Source: Bacteroidetes bacterium UBA1941 (lineage in GTDB: Bacteria; Bacteroidota; Bacteroidia; Chitinophagales; LD1). From it: a stretch of 64,000 nt of DNA. Where the stretch lies: contig DDEZ01000008.1 of NCBI GenBank assembly GCA_002336805.1, forward strand, positions 1 to 64,000. Reading direction: 5' to 3'. How positions within the stretch are numbered: the first letter of the stretch is position 1; each line of letters opens with the position of its first letter. The notes under the pieces are model-generated. The model saw only the letters and a list, made by a program, of their open reading frames with translations, was not told where the DNA came from and ran no database searches. Below, one piece after another: positions 7,911 to 15,234 of this stretch. A program made the position numbers and the translations under genes.

Positions 7911-8237
7911 TTACTTCTGCTTGCAGGTATAGCGGCCATTGCCCTCATAGTACAGGGCGTATTGGTCAGAGCCGTCTTTTACATTGACACAGTAGTCCTG
8001 GCTGTAGTTAGGGTTGGACTGGACACAGTTGTACCCTGCTGCCGTATAGTGGTCCTTCTGCGTCTTGAAGGTCTTGATAGAATCCGAGCAGATGACCTGA
8101 TGGTCCACAGTCACGCCGAGGCTATCACGCAGCGTACAGCTATAGCAGGTAGTAGAGCAGGTATAGCACTTCTTGCAAGAGGGCAGGAGGCATAGGATCA
8201 CTGCTATCAGAGCCAGAGCGGAGAGGACTTTCTTCAT
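7911..8237 (-). CDS. Small cysteine-rich lipoprotein
   Basis: 108 residues. The signal peptide ends in the lipobox LLPSC, giving a lipoprotein. The mature chain begins CKKCYTCSTTCYSC, a tight Cys cluster that could form disulfides or bind metal, with three more Cys later plus Tyr/Asn-rich stretches. The family is not recognised. A perfect TTTG-N19-TACATTTG promoter ends only 5 nt before the ATG. It stands alone between miaB and the glycosyltransferase. Confidence 0.75.
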   Translation of the reverse strand: MKKVLSALALIAVILCLLPSCKKCYTCSTTCYSCTLRDSLGVTVDHQVICSDSIKTFKTQKDHYTAAGYNCVQSNPNYSQDYCVNVKDGSDQYALYYEGNGRYTCKQK

Positions 8238-8242
8238 GCTTT

Positions 8243-8273
8243 CAAATGTAGGATTAGAGTGTAAGATTTCAAA
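8243..8273 (-). promoter_or_regulatory. Consensus Bacteroidetes promoter of the Cys-rich lipoprotein gene
   Basis: On the minus strand TTTG (8273-8270), a 19-nt spacer and TACATTTG (8250-8243) match the published consensus TTTG-N19-TAnnTTTG at every fixed base. Only AAAGC separates the box from the ATG at 8237, so the transcript would start at or within a few bases of the start codon. Confidence 0.7.
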
Positions 8274-8512
8274 ATTTATTATCGGCTTTCTAAAGTTCTT
8301 TTGCGATAGAGTCAGGGAAGAGGTGCTTTATTATTGTGCGTCGTCATCTGAGGTTTTTTGATGGGAAAGAAACATCATTAAGTACCAACGGGTGACACAA
8401 CATTATACTATTATCTGCTGGGACGGGGAGCAAAGAATGAGGATCGTACATCACGCCCCTACCGAATATTTCCTATTTTTAACACTCATTCATTTCATCA
8501 CATATCTTATGC

Positions 8513-9694
8513 ATGAGTTCCGACGACCCGATCGAGTTTAGTATCATCATGCCATGTCTCAATGAAGCAGAAACACTGGCCATCTGTATCCGCAAAGCGC
8601 TTGGATTCCTGCAAAGGGCCGGGATCAATGGCGAAGTGGTGATAGGTGACAATGGCAGTACGGACGGATCTATAGAGATAGCTATCAAAGAAGGAGCCAG
8701 GGTAGTAAATGTATCGGTAAAAGGCTATGGTGCAGCGCTGGCAGGCGCGATAGAGGGCTCCAGGGGCACCTTTATCATTATGGGTGATAGCGATGATAGC
8801 TATGACTTTGAGAATCTGGACCTGTTTGTAGAGAAACTGCGTGCCGGCAATGATATTGTGATGGGCAATCGTTTCAAAGGTGGCATCAAAGAGGGCGCTA
8901 TGCCGTTCCTGCATCGCTACCTGGGCAATCCTGTATTATCTTTTATCGGCAAGGTGTTTTTTAATATCAAAGTGAATGATTTTCACTGCGGGCTCAGGGG
9001 CTTTCGCAAGACCTCCATACAAAAGCTCCAGCTGCTCACTCCGGGTATGGAGTTTGCATCTGAGATGGTGGTCAAGGCAGCTCTTTTTGACCTGAAAATG
9101 GTGGAGGTGCCTACCACACTCTCGCCTGACGGCAGATCCCGCCCGCCGCATCTCCGTACGTGGAGGGACGGCTGGAGGCACCTCCGCTTTCTGCTACTAT
9201 ACAGCCCACGGTGGTTATTCTTATATCCTGGCCTGGCACTGTTCGTCTTTTCCAGCATTTTCTTTTTGCTGACATTGATGGGCCCACAGCATATCGGCTC
9301 GGTCATTCTTGATGTCCACTCCATGGCATATTTTGCAGCTATGATCATAGCCAGCTTCCAGATCATCATGTTCTATATCATGAGCAAGGTATATGCTATC
9401 AATCAGGGCCTCGTACCTGTCGATCGAAACTTCAACCGCATATTTGACTATCTCACGCTGGAGAGGGGGCTGCTGGCAGGTGGTGTGCTGGTGGCCTGCG
9501 GCCTGGGGCTGAATATCAAACTCATCATAGAGTGGGAGGGACTGCACTTCGGCAATATAAACGACATATCACAGACAATCAGATTGTTACTATCATCAAT
9601 ACTGCTCCTAATCATGGGCATCCAGACTGTCTTCTCCAGCCTGATGCTCAGCATACTGGGTATCATCAAAAAGGAAGAGTATATCGCATCCTGA
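8513..9694 (+). CDS. Membrane glycosyltransferase of the DPM1/GtrB type (GT2)
   Basis: 393 residues. An N-terminal GT-A domain (about 1-230) shows FSIIMPCLNEAETL, the nucleotide-binding GDNGSTDGS (45-53) and the catalytic-site GDSDDSYDF (91-99). About four membrane helices follow, including WLFLYPGLALFVFSSIFFLL. This layout matches polyprenyl-phosphate sugar transferases, which load a sugar on a lipid carrier at the inner face of the membrane. Donor sugar and target are unknown. Monocistronic as far as seen; the next gene on the same strand is groES, 206 nt on. Confidence 0.85.
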   Translation: MSSDDPIEFSIIMPCLNEAETLAICIRKALGFLQRAGINGEVVIGDNGSTDGSIEIAIKEGARVVNVSVKGYGAALAGAIEGSRGTFIIMGDSDDSYDFENLDLFVEKLRAGNDIVMGNRFKGGIKEGAMPFLHRYLGNPVLSFIGKVFFNIKVNDFHCGLRGFRKTSIQKLQLLTPGMEFASEMVVKAALFDLKMVEVPTTLSPDGRSRPPHLRTWRDGWRHLRFLLLYSPRWLFLYPGLALFVFSSIFFLLTLMGPQHIGSVILDVHSMAYFAAMIIASFQIIMFYIMSKVYAINQGLVPVDRNFNRIFDYLTLERGLLAGGVLVACGLGLNIKLIIEWEGLHFGNINDISQTIRLLLSSILLLIMGIQTVFSSLMLSILGIIKKEEYIAS

Positions 9695-9900
9695 GTCCTG
9701 GTCTATCCCTGCTGACCCTGGCAGTGCAGCGCATTCCCACCAACGGTTGAATACATGACTTTTTAGCCTGAATAAGCGGCAATGTGCCAAATAGACCAAC
9801 TATTTTCTGACAAAAAATCAGACAAAACCCGTTGGCATAACTTATGATTGCTAGCTTCGCACCGAATTTTTAATCAAAAATCAAATAAACTCAAGCAATC

Positions 9901-10179
9901 ATGGCAGACGTTAAGATCAAGCCTTTGGCAGACCGGGTGGTCATCAAGGCAGCAGAAGCAGAAACCAAGACAGCTGGCGGTATCATCATACCGGACTCAG
10001 CTAAGGAAAAACCGCAAAAAGGCACTGTAGTAGCAGTAGGCCCGGGCAAAAAAGACGAGCCAACGACTGTGAAAGTAGGAGACTCTGTACTCTACGGTAA
10101 ATATGCAGGCACTGAGATCACCATAGATGGTGGCGAGTACCTGATCATGAAAGAGAGCGATATTTTCGCGATAGTGTGA
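9901..10179 (+). CDS. groES: GroES co-chaperonin
   Basis: 92 residues, full length. GroES caps the GroEL cage during ATP-driven protein folding in the cytoplasm. The family blocks IKPLADRVVIKAAEAETKTA and SVLYGKYAGTEITIDGGEYL are present, as is the mobile loop TAGGIIIPDSAKEKP. groEL follows after 126 nt of repeat-rich spacer. I saw no CIRCE operator upstream, so HrcA control is not supported here. Confidence 0.97.
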   Translation: MADVKIKPLADRVVIKAAEAETKTAGGIIIPDSAKEKPQKGTVVAVGPGKKDEPTTVKVGDSVLYGKYAGTEITIDGGEYLIMKESDIFAIV

Positions 10180-10180
10180 G

Positions 10181-10265
10181 GTGATTTATGATTTGTGATT
10201 GTTGATTTATGATTGAAATGCAAACGGCATTTATTTCATGTCTCAAGTCTCCCATCTCATGTCTT
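10181..10265. repeat. Two phrase repeats between groES and groEL
   Basis: GTGATTTATGATTTGTGATT and continuation (10181-10215) is a degenerate run of TGATTTA words, and CATGTCTCAAGTCTCCCATC and continuation (10238-10265) is the reverse complement of the family at 6100-6125. They fill most of the groES-groEL spacer, within an operon, which is unusual for such repeats. Confidence 0.6.
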
Positions 10266-10305
10266 AGAAGAATTTAATACCAAAAACTAAAATCAAATAA
10301 AAGCA

Positions 10306-11952
10306 ATGGCAAAACTGATCCTTTTTCAAGGTGATGCCCGCGATAAACTCAAAGCGGGTGTAGACAAGCTGGCTAACACAGTAAAAGTAACCCTCGGTCC
10401 CAAAGGCCGCAATGTGGTAATAGATAAGAAATTTGGCGCACCGACTGTCACTAAGGACGGCGTGAGCGTGGCTAAAGAAATAGAACTGGAAGACCCTATC
10501 GAGAATATGGGCGCCCAGATGACCAAGGAGGTAGCCTCCAAGACTGCCGACCAGGCTGGTGACGGTACTACTACCGCTACCGTACTGGCACAGGCTATCG
10601 TAGGCCCGGGCCTGAAGGCTCTCGCCTCTGGTGCTAACCCTATGGACCTCAAGCGCGGTATAGACAAGGCTGTCACAGCCATAGTAGGGAGCCTCAAGGC
10701 TGCCTCTGAGACCGTAGGCAAGGACAACAAGAAGATAGAGCAAGTAGCGACTATCTCTGCCAATAACGACAGCGAGATAGGCAAGATGATAGCTGAGGCT
10801 ATGGAGAAAGTGACTACCGAAGGTGTGATCACTGTAGAAGAAGCCAAAGGAACGACTACAGAGGTGAAGATCGTAGAAGGTATGCAGTTTGACCGTGGCT
10901 ATCTGTCTCCATACTTCGTGACCAATAGCGAGAGCATGGAGGTAGAGCTGGAGAGCCCTTTCATCCTCATCACTGACAAGAAGATCTCTAACCTGCAGGA
11001 GATCCTGCCGGTACTGGAGAAGACCGCACAGGCTGGCCGTCCGCTGCTGATCATAGCAGAAGACGTAGATAGCAACGCACTCGCTACCCTGGTAGTAAAC
11101 AAGCTGCGTGGTACGCTGAAGGTGGCTGCTGTCAAGGCGCCGGGCTTCGGTGACCGCCGCAAGGAGATGCTGAAGGATATCGCCATCCTGACAGGTGGCA
11201 TAGCTATCAGCGAGGAGCAAGGCTACAAACTGGAGAATGCTGACCTCAGCTACCTCGGCACCTGCGAGAAGGTGACTATCGACAAGGATAACACGACTAT
11301 CGTAAACGGTACTGGTGAGAAGGAGCAGATTAAGGCCCGCATCAATGAGATCAAGGCACAGATCGAGAAGACTACCTCAGACTATGACCGTGAGAAGCTG
11401 CAAGAGCGCCTGGCCAAGCTGAGCGGTGGTGTAGCAGTACTCTATATCGGTGCCCCTACAGAGGTAGAGATGAAAGAGAAGAAGGACCGCGTAGATGACG
11501 CACTGCACGCTACCCGCGCTGCCGTACAGGAAGGTATCGTAGCCGGTGGTGGTACTGCCTTCATCCGTGCACAGGCGGCTGTAGACAAGCTGAAGGGCGA
11601 CAATGATGACGAGACCACTGGTATCGCTATCGTACGCCGCGCTATAGAGGAGCCACTCCGCACCATAGCTGAGAACGCAGGTCAGGAAGGCTCTGTGATC
11701 GTACAGAAGGTAAAAGAAAGCAAGGGTGACGTAGGCTACAACGCACGTACCAATGTATACGAAGACCTGAAGAAAGCTGGTGTGATAGATCCTACTAAGG
11801 TAGCACGTGTAGCGCTGGAAAACGCTGCCTCTATCGCCTCTATGCTCCTGACCACAGAAGCTGTGATCGCTGACAAGCCAGCTCCGGCAGGCGCAGGCCA
11901 CAGCCACGGCGGTGGTATGCCAGACATGGGCGGCATGGGTGGTATGATGTAA
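10306..11952 (+). CDS. groEL: GroEL chaperonin
   Basis: 548 residues. ATP-driven folding chamber working with GroES. It starts MAKLILFQGDARDKLKAGVD. The ATP site blocks TLGPKGRNVVIDKKFGAPTV and AGDGTTTATVLAQAI are intact, as is the signature AAVQEGIVAGGGTA. The C-terminal tail ends in a Gly/Met repeat with a His-containing insertion (GHSHGGGMPDMGGMGGMM). Codon use is strongly biased, as for a highly expressed gene. Confidence 0.98.
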   Translation: MAKLILFQGDARDKLKAGVDKLANTVKVTLGPKGRNVVIDKKFGAPTVTKDGVSVAKEIELEDPIENMGAQMTKEVASKTADQAGDGTTTATVLAQAIVGPGLKALASGANPMDLKRGIDKAVTAIVGSLKAASETVGKDNKKIEQVATISANNDSEIGKMIAEAMEKVTTEGVITVEEAKGTTTEVKIVEGMQFDRGYLSPYFVTNSESMEVELESPFILITDKKISNLQEILPVLEKTAQAGRPLLIIAEDVDSNALATLVVNKLRGTLKVAAVKAPGFGDRRKEMLKDIAILTGGIAISEEQGYKLENADLSYLGTCEKVTIDKDNTTIVNGTGEKEQIKARINEIKAQIEKTTSDYDREKLQERLAKLSGGVAVLYIGAPTEVEMKEKKDRVDDALHATRAAVQEGIVAGGGTAFIRAQAAVDKLKGDNDDETTGIAIVRRAIEEPLRTIAENAGQEGSVIVQKVKESKGDVGYNARTNVYEDLKKAGVIDPTKVARVALENAASIASMLLTTEAVIADKPAPAGAGHSHGGGMPDMGGMGGMM

Positions 11953-11985
11953 TACCCGTTGGCTGGTGGCAGGCAATAACAATAC

Positions 11986-12020
11986 AAAGGCTCCTTCGTG
12001 AATAGCGGAGGGGCTTTTTT
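11986..12020 (+). terminator. Probable terminator of the groESL operon
   Basis: AAGGCTCC and GGAGGGGCTT form an imperfect stem around TTCGTGAATAGC, followed by a run of six T. It lies 33 nt after the groEL stop. Confidence 0.6.
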
Positions 12021-12048
12021 GTTTACGGGGGTAAGTGGTCCCTCGTGG

Positions 12049-12094
12049 ACGGACAGTCAGTCACTTTACCTAGTGTCTGTGTCTGACTGTCCGT
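12049..12094. repeat. Hairpin A1 (arms ACGGACAGTCAG)
   Basis: Perfect 12-bp arms at 12049-12060 and 12083-12094 around a 22-nt loop, which contains CACT..AGTG and the core CCTAGTGT. First element of module 1 (A1, B1, C, D1). Copies of the A element are at 12314 and 12884. No T run, so unlikely to be a terminator. Confidence 0.85.
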
Positions 12095-12136
12095 GATAGC
12101 TCCTCTCACTAATATGATATAGTCTATAAAACTGGT

Positions 12137-12180
12137 CGTTCAGTCAGTCACTGTCCCTAGTGTATATGACTGACTGAACG
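12137..12180. repeat. Hairpin B1 (arms CGTTCAGTCAGTCA)
   Basis: Perfect 14-bp arms at 12137-12150 and 12167-12180. The 16-nt loop is ctgtccctagtgtata. The second copy, at 12973, has the same arms but its loop matches better after reverse-complementing. The 42-nt spacer after A1 (ATGATAT..GTCTATAAAA) is also kept in module 2. Confidence 0.85.
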
Positions 12181-12190
12181 GTATTTTTTT

Positions 12191-12244
12191 GTCATTCCGA
12201 ACGAGAGTGAGGAATCTTTGTGGCTAGTCTTCACTCAGGATGAC
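12191..12244. repeat. Element C, GTCATTCC...GGATGAC inverted repeat
   Basis: GTCATTCCGA (12191-12200) and TCAGGATGAC (12235-12244) form imperfect terminal inverted repeats (8 of 10 pairs) around a GTGAGGAATCT-containing core. It is present in module 1 and absent from module 2, so it looks like a small inserted, MITE-like element. The phrase resembles a common Bacteroidota intergenic repeat, from memory. Confidence 0.6.
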
Positions 12245-12261
12245 AAAAGGGGAGAAGCATA

Positions 12262-12301
12262 TTCATTCATTCAGTTCTCCTTATGAAAATGAATGAATGA
12301 A
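12262..12301. repeat. Hairpin D1 (arms TTCATTCATTCA)
   Basis: Perfect 12-bp arms at 12262-12273 and 12290-12301, with loop gttctccttatgaaaa. The second copy, at 13029, has identical arms. Its loop matches this one at 14 of 16 positions only after reverse-complementing (5 of 16 in direct orientation). Confidence 0.85.
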
Positions 12302-12313
12302 GATTTAGATAGA

Positions 12314-12359
12314 ATGGACAGTCAGTCACTTTCCCTAGTGTCTGTGTCTGACTGTCCAT
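12314..12359. repeat. Hairpin A2 (arms ATGGACAGTCAG), upstream of the lipoprotein gene
   Basis: 12-bp arms at 12314-12325 and 12348-12359. The loop differs from A1 by one base. The second base pair of the stem is T-A where A1 and A3 have C-G, so both arms changed together and pairing is kept. It ends 33 nt before the lipoprotein ATG. Confidence 0.8.
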
Positions 12360-12392
12360 AATGGATTAAGAAGATTACAGTATAATTGCCTT

Positions 12393-12869
12393 ATGAAAAC
12401 TATTATACCCCTTGCGTCTTTATTCTTTGCCCTCAGTTTGTTATGCTCCTGCAAAAAGGAAAGTATAAATGAGAACTATGTGACCTACAAAGGGGAGAAA
12501 TTCATTGTAGACTCTTGCTATGAACGAAGTGGTGATGTCCTGGTAGCAGAAGGCTACACTGATAATAAAACTAAGTATATTGATATGATAGTCTTTTTTC
12601 CCTCTTTGCCTACGGCAGGAGGAAACTATTCTGTTTCAAGTGGTTCAAATGCTGTGTCTATCAGTATGATAGTTTTGCAAACCGACTCGTTGAGAAAGTA
12701 TTATACGTCCACCGGCACGGATAATGCAGTATTGAAGGTGTCTGTATCCAATGGGGGGCTAGCAGCATCATGCGACAAGGTGCGAATGGGGATCACACCT
12801 ATACCTTATTCCCAAACCCCTTCACCTGATACCACAGATATTACCATTCATATCGTACAAACAAATTGA
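12393..12869 (+). CDS. Small lipoprotein bracketed by hairpin modules
   Basis: 158 residues. The signal peptide ends in the lipobox LLCSC, and the mature protein starts CKKESINENYVTYKGEKFIV. The rest is beta-rich with Ser/Thr-Gly stretches; no family is recognised. The gene is flanked by copies of hairpin A in the same orientation (A2 at 12314, A3 at 12884) and more widely by the A-B-D modules. It may have come in with these repeats or act as their passenger; that is inference. Confidence 0.7.
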   Translation: MKTIIPLASLFFALSLLCSCKKESINENYVTYKGEKFIVDSCYERSGDVLVAEGYTDNKTKYIDMIVFFPSLPTAGGNYSVSSGSNAVSISMIVLQTDSLRKYYTSTGTDNAVLKVSVSNGGLAASCDKVRMGITPIPYSQTPSPDTTDITIHIVQTN

Positions 12870-12883
12870 TCACATGTCTTGTC

Positions 12884-12929
12884 ACGGACAGTCAGTCACT
12901 TTCACCAGTGTCTATGTCTGACTGTCCGT
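12884..12929. repeat. Hairpin A3
   Basis: 12-bp arms ACGGACAGTCAG (12884-12895) and CTGACTGTCCGT (12918-12929). The 22-nt loop differs from A1 at four positions and keeps the same orientation. It lies 14 nt after the lipoprotein stop and is the first element of module 2. Confidence 0.85.
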
Positions 12930-12972
12930 TACTCACTTGTTCCAATGATATGGCGTTGTCTATAAAAGTGGC

Positions 12973-13016
12973 CGTTCAGTCAGTCACGTACACTAGGGTC
13001 AATGACTGACTGAACG
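12973..13016. repeat. Hairpin B2, loop reversed relative to B1
   Basis: 14-bp arms identical to B1 (12973-12986 and 13003-13016). The loop is cgtacactagggtcaa. Its reverse complement ttgaccctagtgtacg matches the B1 loop at 12 of 16 positions, including CCCTAGTGTA; the direct match is 9 of 16. Confidence 0.8.
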
Positions 13017-13028
13017 CTCGTCTCCATA

Positions 13029-13068
13029 TTCATTCATTCATTTTCACCAGGAGAACTGAATGAATGAA
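13029..13068. repeat. Hairpin D2, loop reversed relative to D1
   Basis: 12-bp arms TTCATTCATTCA (13029-13040) and TGAATGAATGAA (13057-13068), with loop ttttcaccaggagaac. The reverse complement of the loop differs from D1 at two bases. Element C is missing between B2 and D2. Confidence 0.85.
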
Positions 13069-13107
13069 CAAGATTACCTAGATTGTCATCACCAAAACCA
13101 CTACACA

Positions 13108-13674
13108 ATGGCTAAACTCATCTCATCCCTACTGCTCACGCTGGACGGCTATGCTGCCGGGCCTAATGGCGAGCTCAATATCTTTCCGGTCAATCAGGAG
13201 TTTTTTGACTACAGTCACCAGTTTACGGATAGAGCAGGTACCGCACTGTACGGCCGCCGCACCTTTGAGATCATGAATAGCTACTGGCCTACCGCCGCAG
13301 ACGGCCCTGACGCCAGCGAGCATGACCGCAAGCATGCCAGGTGGTATAATGCTGTAGAGAAAATAGTCGTCTCGCACACCGTAGCCGATGCCGGCCCGGG
13401 TACACGCATCATAGGCGCAGACCTGACCGCCCAGATAGGCCAGCTCAAGCAGGAGAAGGAGAAAGACATCGTGATGTTTGGCAGCCCGTCTACCGTCCGC
13501 TCTCTGATGTCCTTAGGCCTGATAGATGAGTATTGGATATTTATGGCACCGGTGGTGCTAGGGCAGGGGTTGCCATTCTTTAATTTGGATACCAAGCGGG
13601 CTGATCTGCACACAGTCTCTAGTCAGAAGCTTTCTACCGGCATGGTAGTGCTGCATCTCGAGCCGAAGGTATAG
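13108..13674 (+). CDS. RibD C-terminal / dihydrofolate-reductase-fold protein
   Basis: 188 residues from the ATG at 13108 (MAKLISSLLLTLDGYAAGPN). An in-frame ATG at 13060 lies inside hairpin D2 and adds a Cys/His-rich leader not expected in the family, so it is rejected. SLLLTLDGYAAG, LYGRRTFEIMNSYW and DIVMFGSPSTVRSLMSLGLI match the NADPH-binding fold of the YwjB/YyaP type. Substrate unknown; cytoplasmic. It ends 1 nt from the convergent SnoaL-like gene. Confidence 0.85.
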   Translation: MAKLISSLLLTLDGYAAGPNGELNIFPVNQEFFDYSHQFTDRAGTALYGRRTFEIMNSYWPTAADGPDASEHDRKHARWYNAVEKIVVSHTVADAGPGTRIIGADLTAQIGQLKQEKEKDIVMFGSPSTVRSLMSLGLIDEYWIFMAPVVLGQGLPFFNLDTKRADLHTVSSQKLSTGMVVLHLEPKV

Positions 13675-13675
13675 A

Positions 13676-14044
13676 TCAGGGTATCCGGGTCAGGTGCTCT
13701 GCTATCAGCCGCCATTGACCATTATCATGACGTATCACCGCGGTACCCCTGCCCGAGCCGGAGGCCGAGCCACCATCTATCAGCCCGCGCCAGTGATAGG
13801 CAAAGGTGTAGATAGCTACCTCTGCGCCGGTATCTATCCAGTGTACATCACTCATACGATAGTCTTCACTTTTGATCAGTGAGAAATTGCGCTCATAGGC
13901 TATGCGGATAGCTTCTGCGCCTATATGCACCGCACCGGTAGAGAAGGTGACCACCGCATCCGGATGTATGAGCGGAGATACCTGACTCCAGCTCTGTGAC
14001 GCCAGAGCAGCACTATATGCCGTGATGAAATCTGATGGTGACAT
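13676..14044 (-). CDS. SnoaL-like / NTF2-fold protein
   Basis: 122 residues from the ATG at 14044; a TTG four codons upstream is less likely. MSPSDFITAYSAALASQSWS, a beta-rich centre and the end GQWRLIAEHLTR fit the NTF2-like ketosteroid-isomerase/DUF4440 class. These small cytoplasmic alpha+beta barrels may be enzymes or ligand binders, and the function here is not known. Confidence 0.7.
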   Translation of the reverse strand: MSPSDFITAYSAALASQSWSQVSPLIHPDAVVTFSTGAVHIGAEAIRIAYERNFSLIKSEDYRMSDVHWIDTGAEVAIYTFAYHWRGLIDGGSASGSGRGTAVIRHDNGQWRLIAEHLTRIP

Positions 14045-14083
14045 GATGGATAGCAAAGATATTCTTTCCCATTCCTACAGGTA

Positions 14084-14114
14084 CAAAAAAATGCCGGTCG
14101 TGGTAGTGACCGGG
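14084..14114 (-). terminator. Terminator after the T9SS cargo gene
   Basis: On the minus strand CCGGTC (14113-14108) pairs with GACCGG (14099-14094), followed by a run of seven T (14090-14084). It lies 25 nt after the stop at 14139. Confidence 0.7.
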
Positions 14115-14138
14115 ATCTCATTAAATGTTTCGTTTAGC

Positions 14139-15056
14139 TTACTGCTTTACCACCTTGGATACAGCAGTGTGAGCGCCAGCCTGTACCCGCACGAAGTAGA
14201 TGCCGGCAGAGAGATCGCTCACGCCAAAGGTGCGTGCCTGCGTACCCGTAGCCATAGCCTCACCAGATAGCAGCGTACGTACCAGCTGACCATTCAGGTT
14301 GAGCAGGTCGATGCTTACCTTGGCGTCCTGGCGCAGGTCAAATGCTGTAGTCAGGGTGTTGCTCATCAGCGTAGGATAGGCATTGACAGTGCCGAGATCA
14401 GCAGCTATCTCAGCGATAGCCGTAGTGCCAGCTTCAACGATAGTAGTGCTGGTATTGTTCCATTTGTCTGCACCAGTTGCCTGGCCGTCACCATCAGCCG
14501 CATTGATCACTGCAAATAGTTTAACAGCGCCTGTACCCGCCGCCGGGGCTGTCCATCCTATAGACTCTACATAAGTAGTGCCTGCTGTGCCCGTACCGGA
14601 GGTCTTAGGCAGCTGCACCTGATGCTCGATCACAGTAGTGAGAGCTGTACTTAATTCGATAGAGTTTTGCACGCCATTAGGCAGGGATGAGGACCAGGTG
14701 CCGGCCTGATGTGTGGCAGTAGTACCCGCACCGGCTGCTGTCACTGAGGATAAGCCAAAGCCAAACACCGGCAGATTGTTTGAGGTGGTATTTGTAGCGA
14801 CCATTTTGACAGTGTATGACGCACCCGGATGATAAGATGTGACCGGTACTCCGGCAGAGTCAAGTTCTACGGTGATAGTGATGCCGGTAGTAGCACCAGT
14901 ACTATGACAGCCGCCGCCACCGCAGCCTACTGTAGCACTGACAGCGCCTGTACGGCAATCTCCGGTAGACCCATTGGTATACCCAGCCTGATAGCTGGAT
15001 AGCAGCAGGGAAAATGCACCTAAAAATACAGCAAAAGATAAATGTTTCAATTTCAT
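14139..15056 (-). CDS. Secreted Reeler-like / choice-of-anchor protein with T9SS sorting domain
   Basis: 305 residues from the ATG at 15056, which opens a signal peptide (MKLKHLSFAVFLGAFSLLLS); in-frame codons upstream are not needed. A Gly-rich motif near the mature start, GCGGGGCHSTGA, resembles the Cys-His motif of related Bacteroidota proteins but has four residues between the Cys (CGGGGCH) instead of CxxCH. A beta-sandwich follows (about 80-230), then a T9SS C-terminal domain (NAYPTLMSN..., GIYFVRVQAG). It is exported by Sec and then across the outer membrane by the Por system. No partner gene nearby. Confidence 0.78.
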   Translation of the reverse strand: MKLKHLSFAVFLGAFSLLLSSYQAGYTNGSTGDCRTGAVSATVGCGGGGCHSTGATTGITITVELDSAGVPVTSYHPGASYTVKMVATNTTSNNLPVFGFGLSSVTAAGAGTTATHQAGTWSSSLPNGVQNSIELSTALTTVIEHQVQLPKTSGTGTAGTTYVESIGWTAPAAGTGAVKLFAVINAADGDGQATGADKWNNTSTTIVEAGTTAIAEIAADLGTVNAYPTLMSNTLTTAFDLRQDAKVSIDLLNLNGQLVRTLLSGEAMATGTQARTFGVSDLSAGIYFVRVQAGAHTAVSKVVKQ

Positions 15057-15234
15057 GAGGGAGTGAGGTTGTTTAAAGAGTGAAAATTGGTCGCTGAAAA
15101 TAGTGACAAATGCTTTGTCATACAAATGTAAAATTTCACTTATCAGCCACATTGTAGATCCGGTGTGGATTGTTGTCAATATGTGCCTAACTGGCTACGG
15201 AAACAAAACGGTTACTATATATATTTGACGCCTT

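Noticed and set aside
9833..9855. TTGGCATAACTTATGATTGC upstream of groES as a sigma-54 promoter
   Set aside because: 14 nt lie between GG and GC instead of 10, so the -24/-12 spacing is wrong.
10264..11220. 318-codon minus-strand frame opposite groEL
   Set aside because: Product of strong codon bias in groEL; Leu/Tyr-rich with no family resemblance.
13060..13107. Upstream ATG of the reductase gene
   Set aside because: The extension is encoded partly by hairpin D2 and is not expected in the family.
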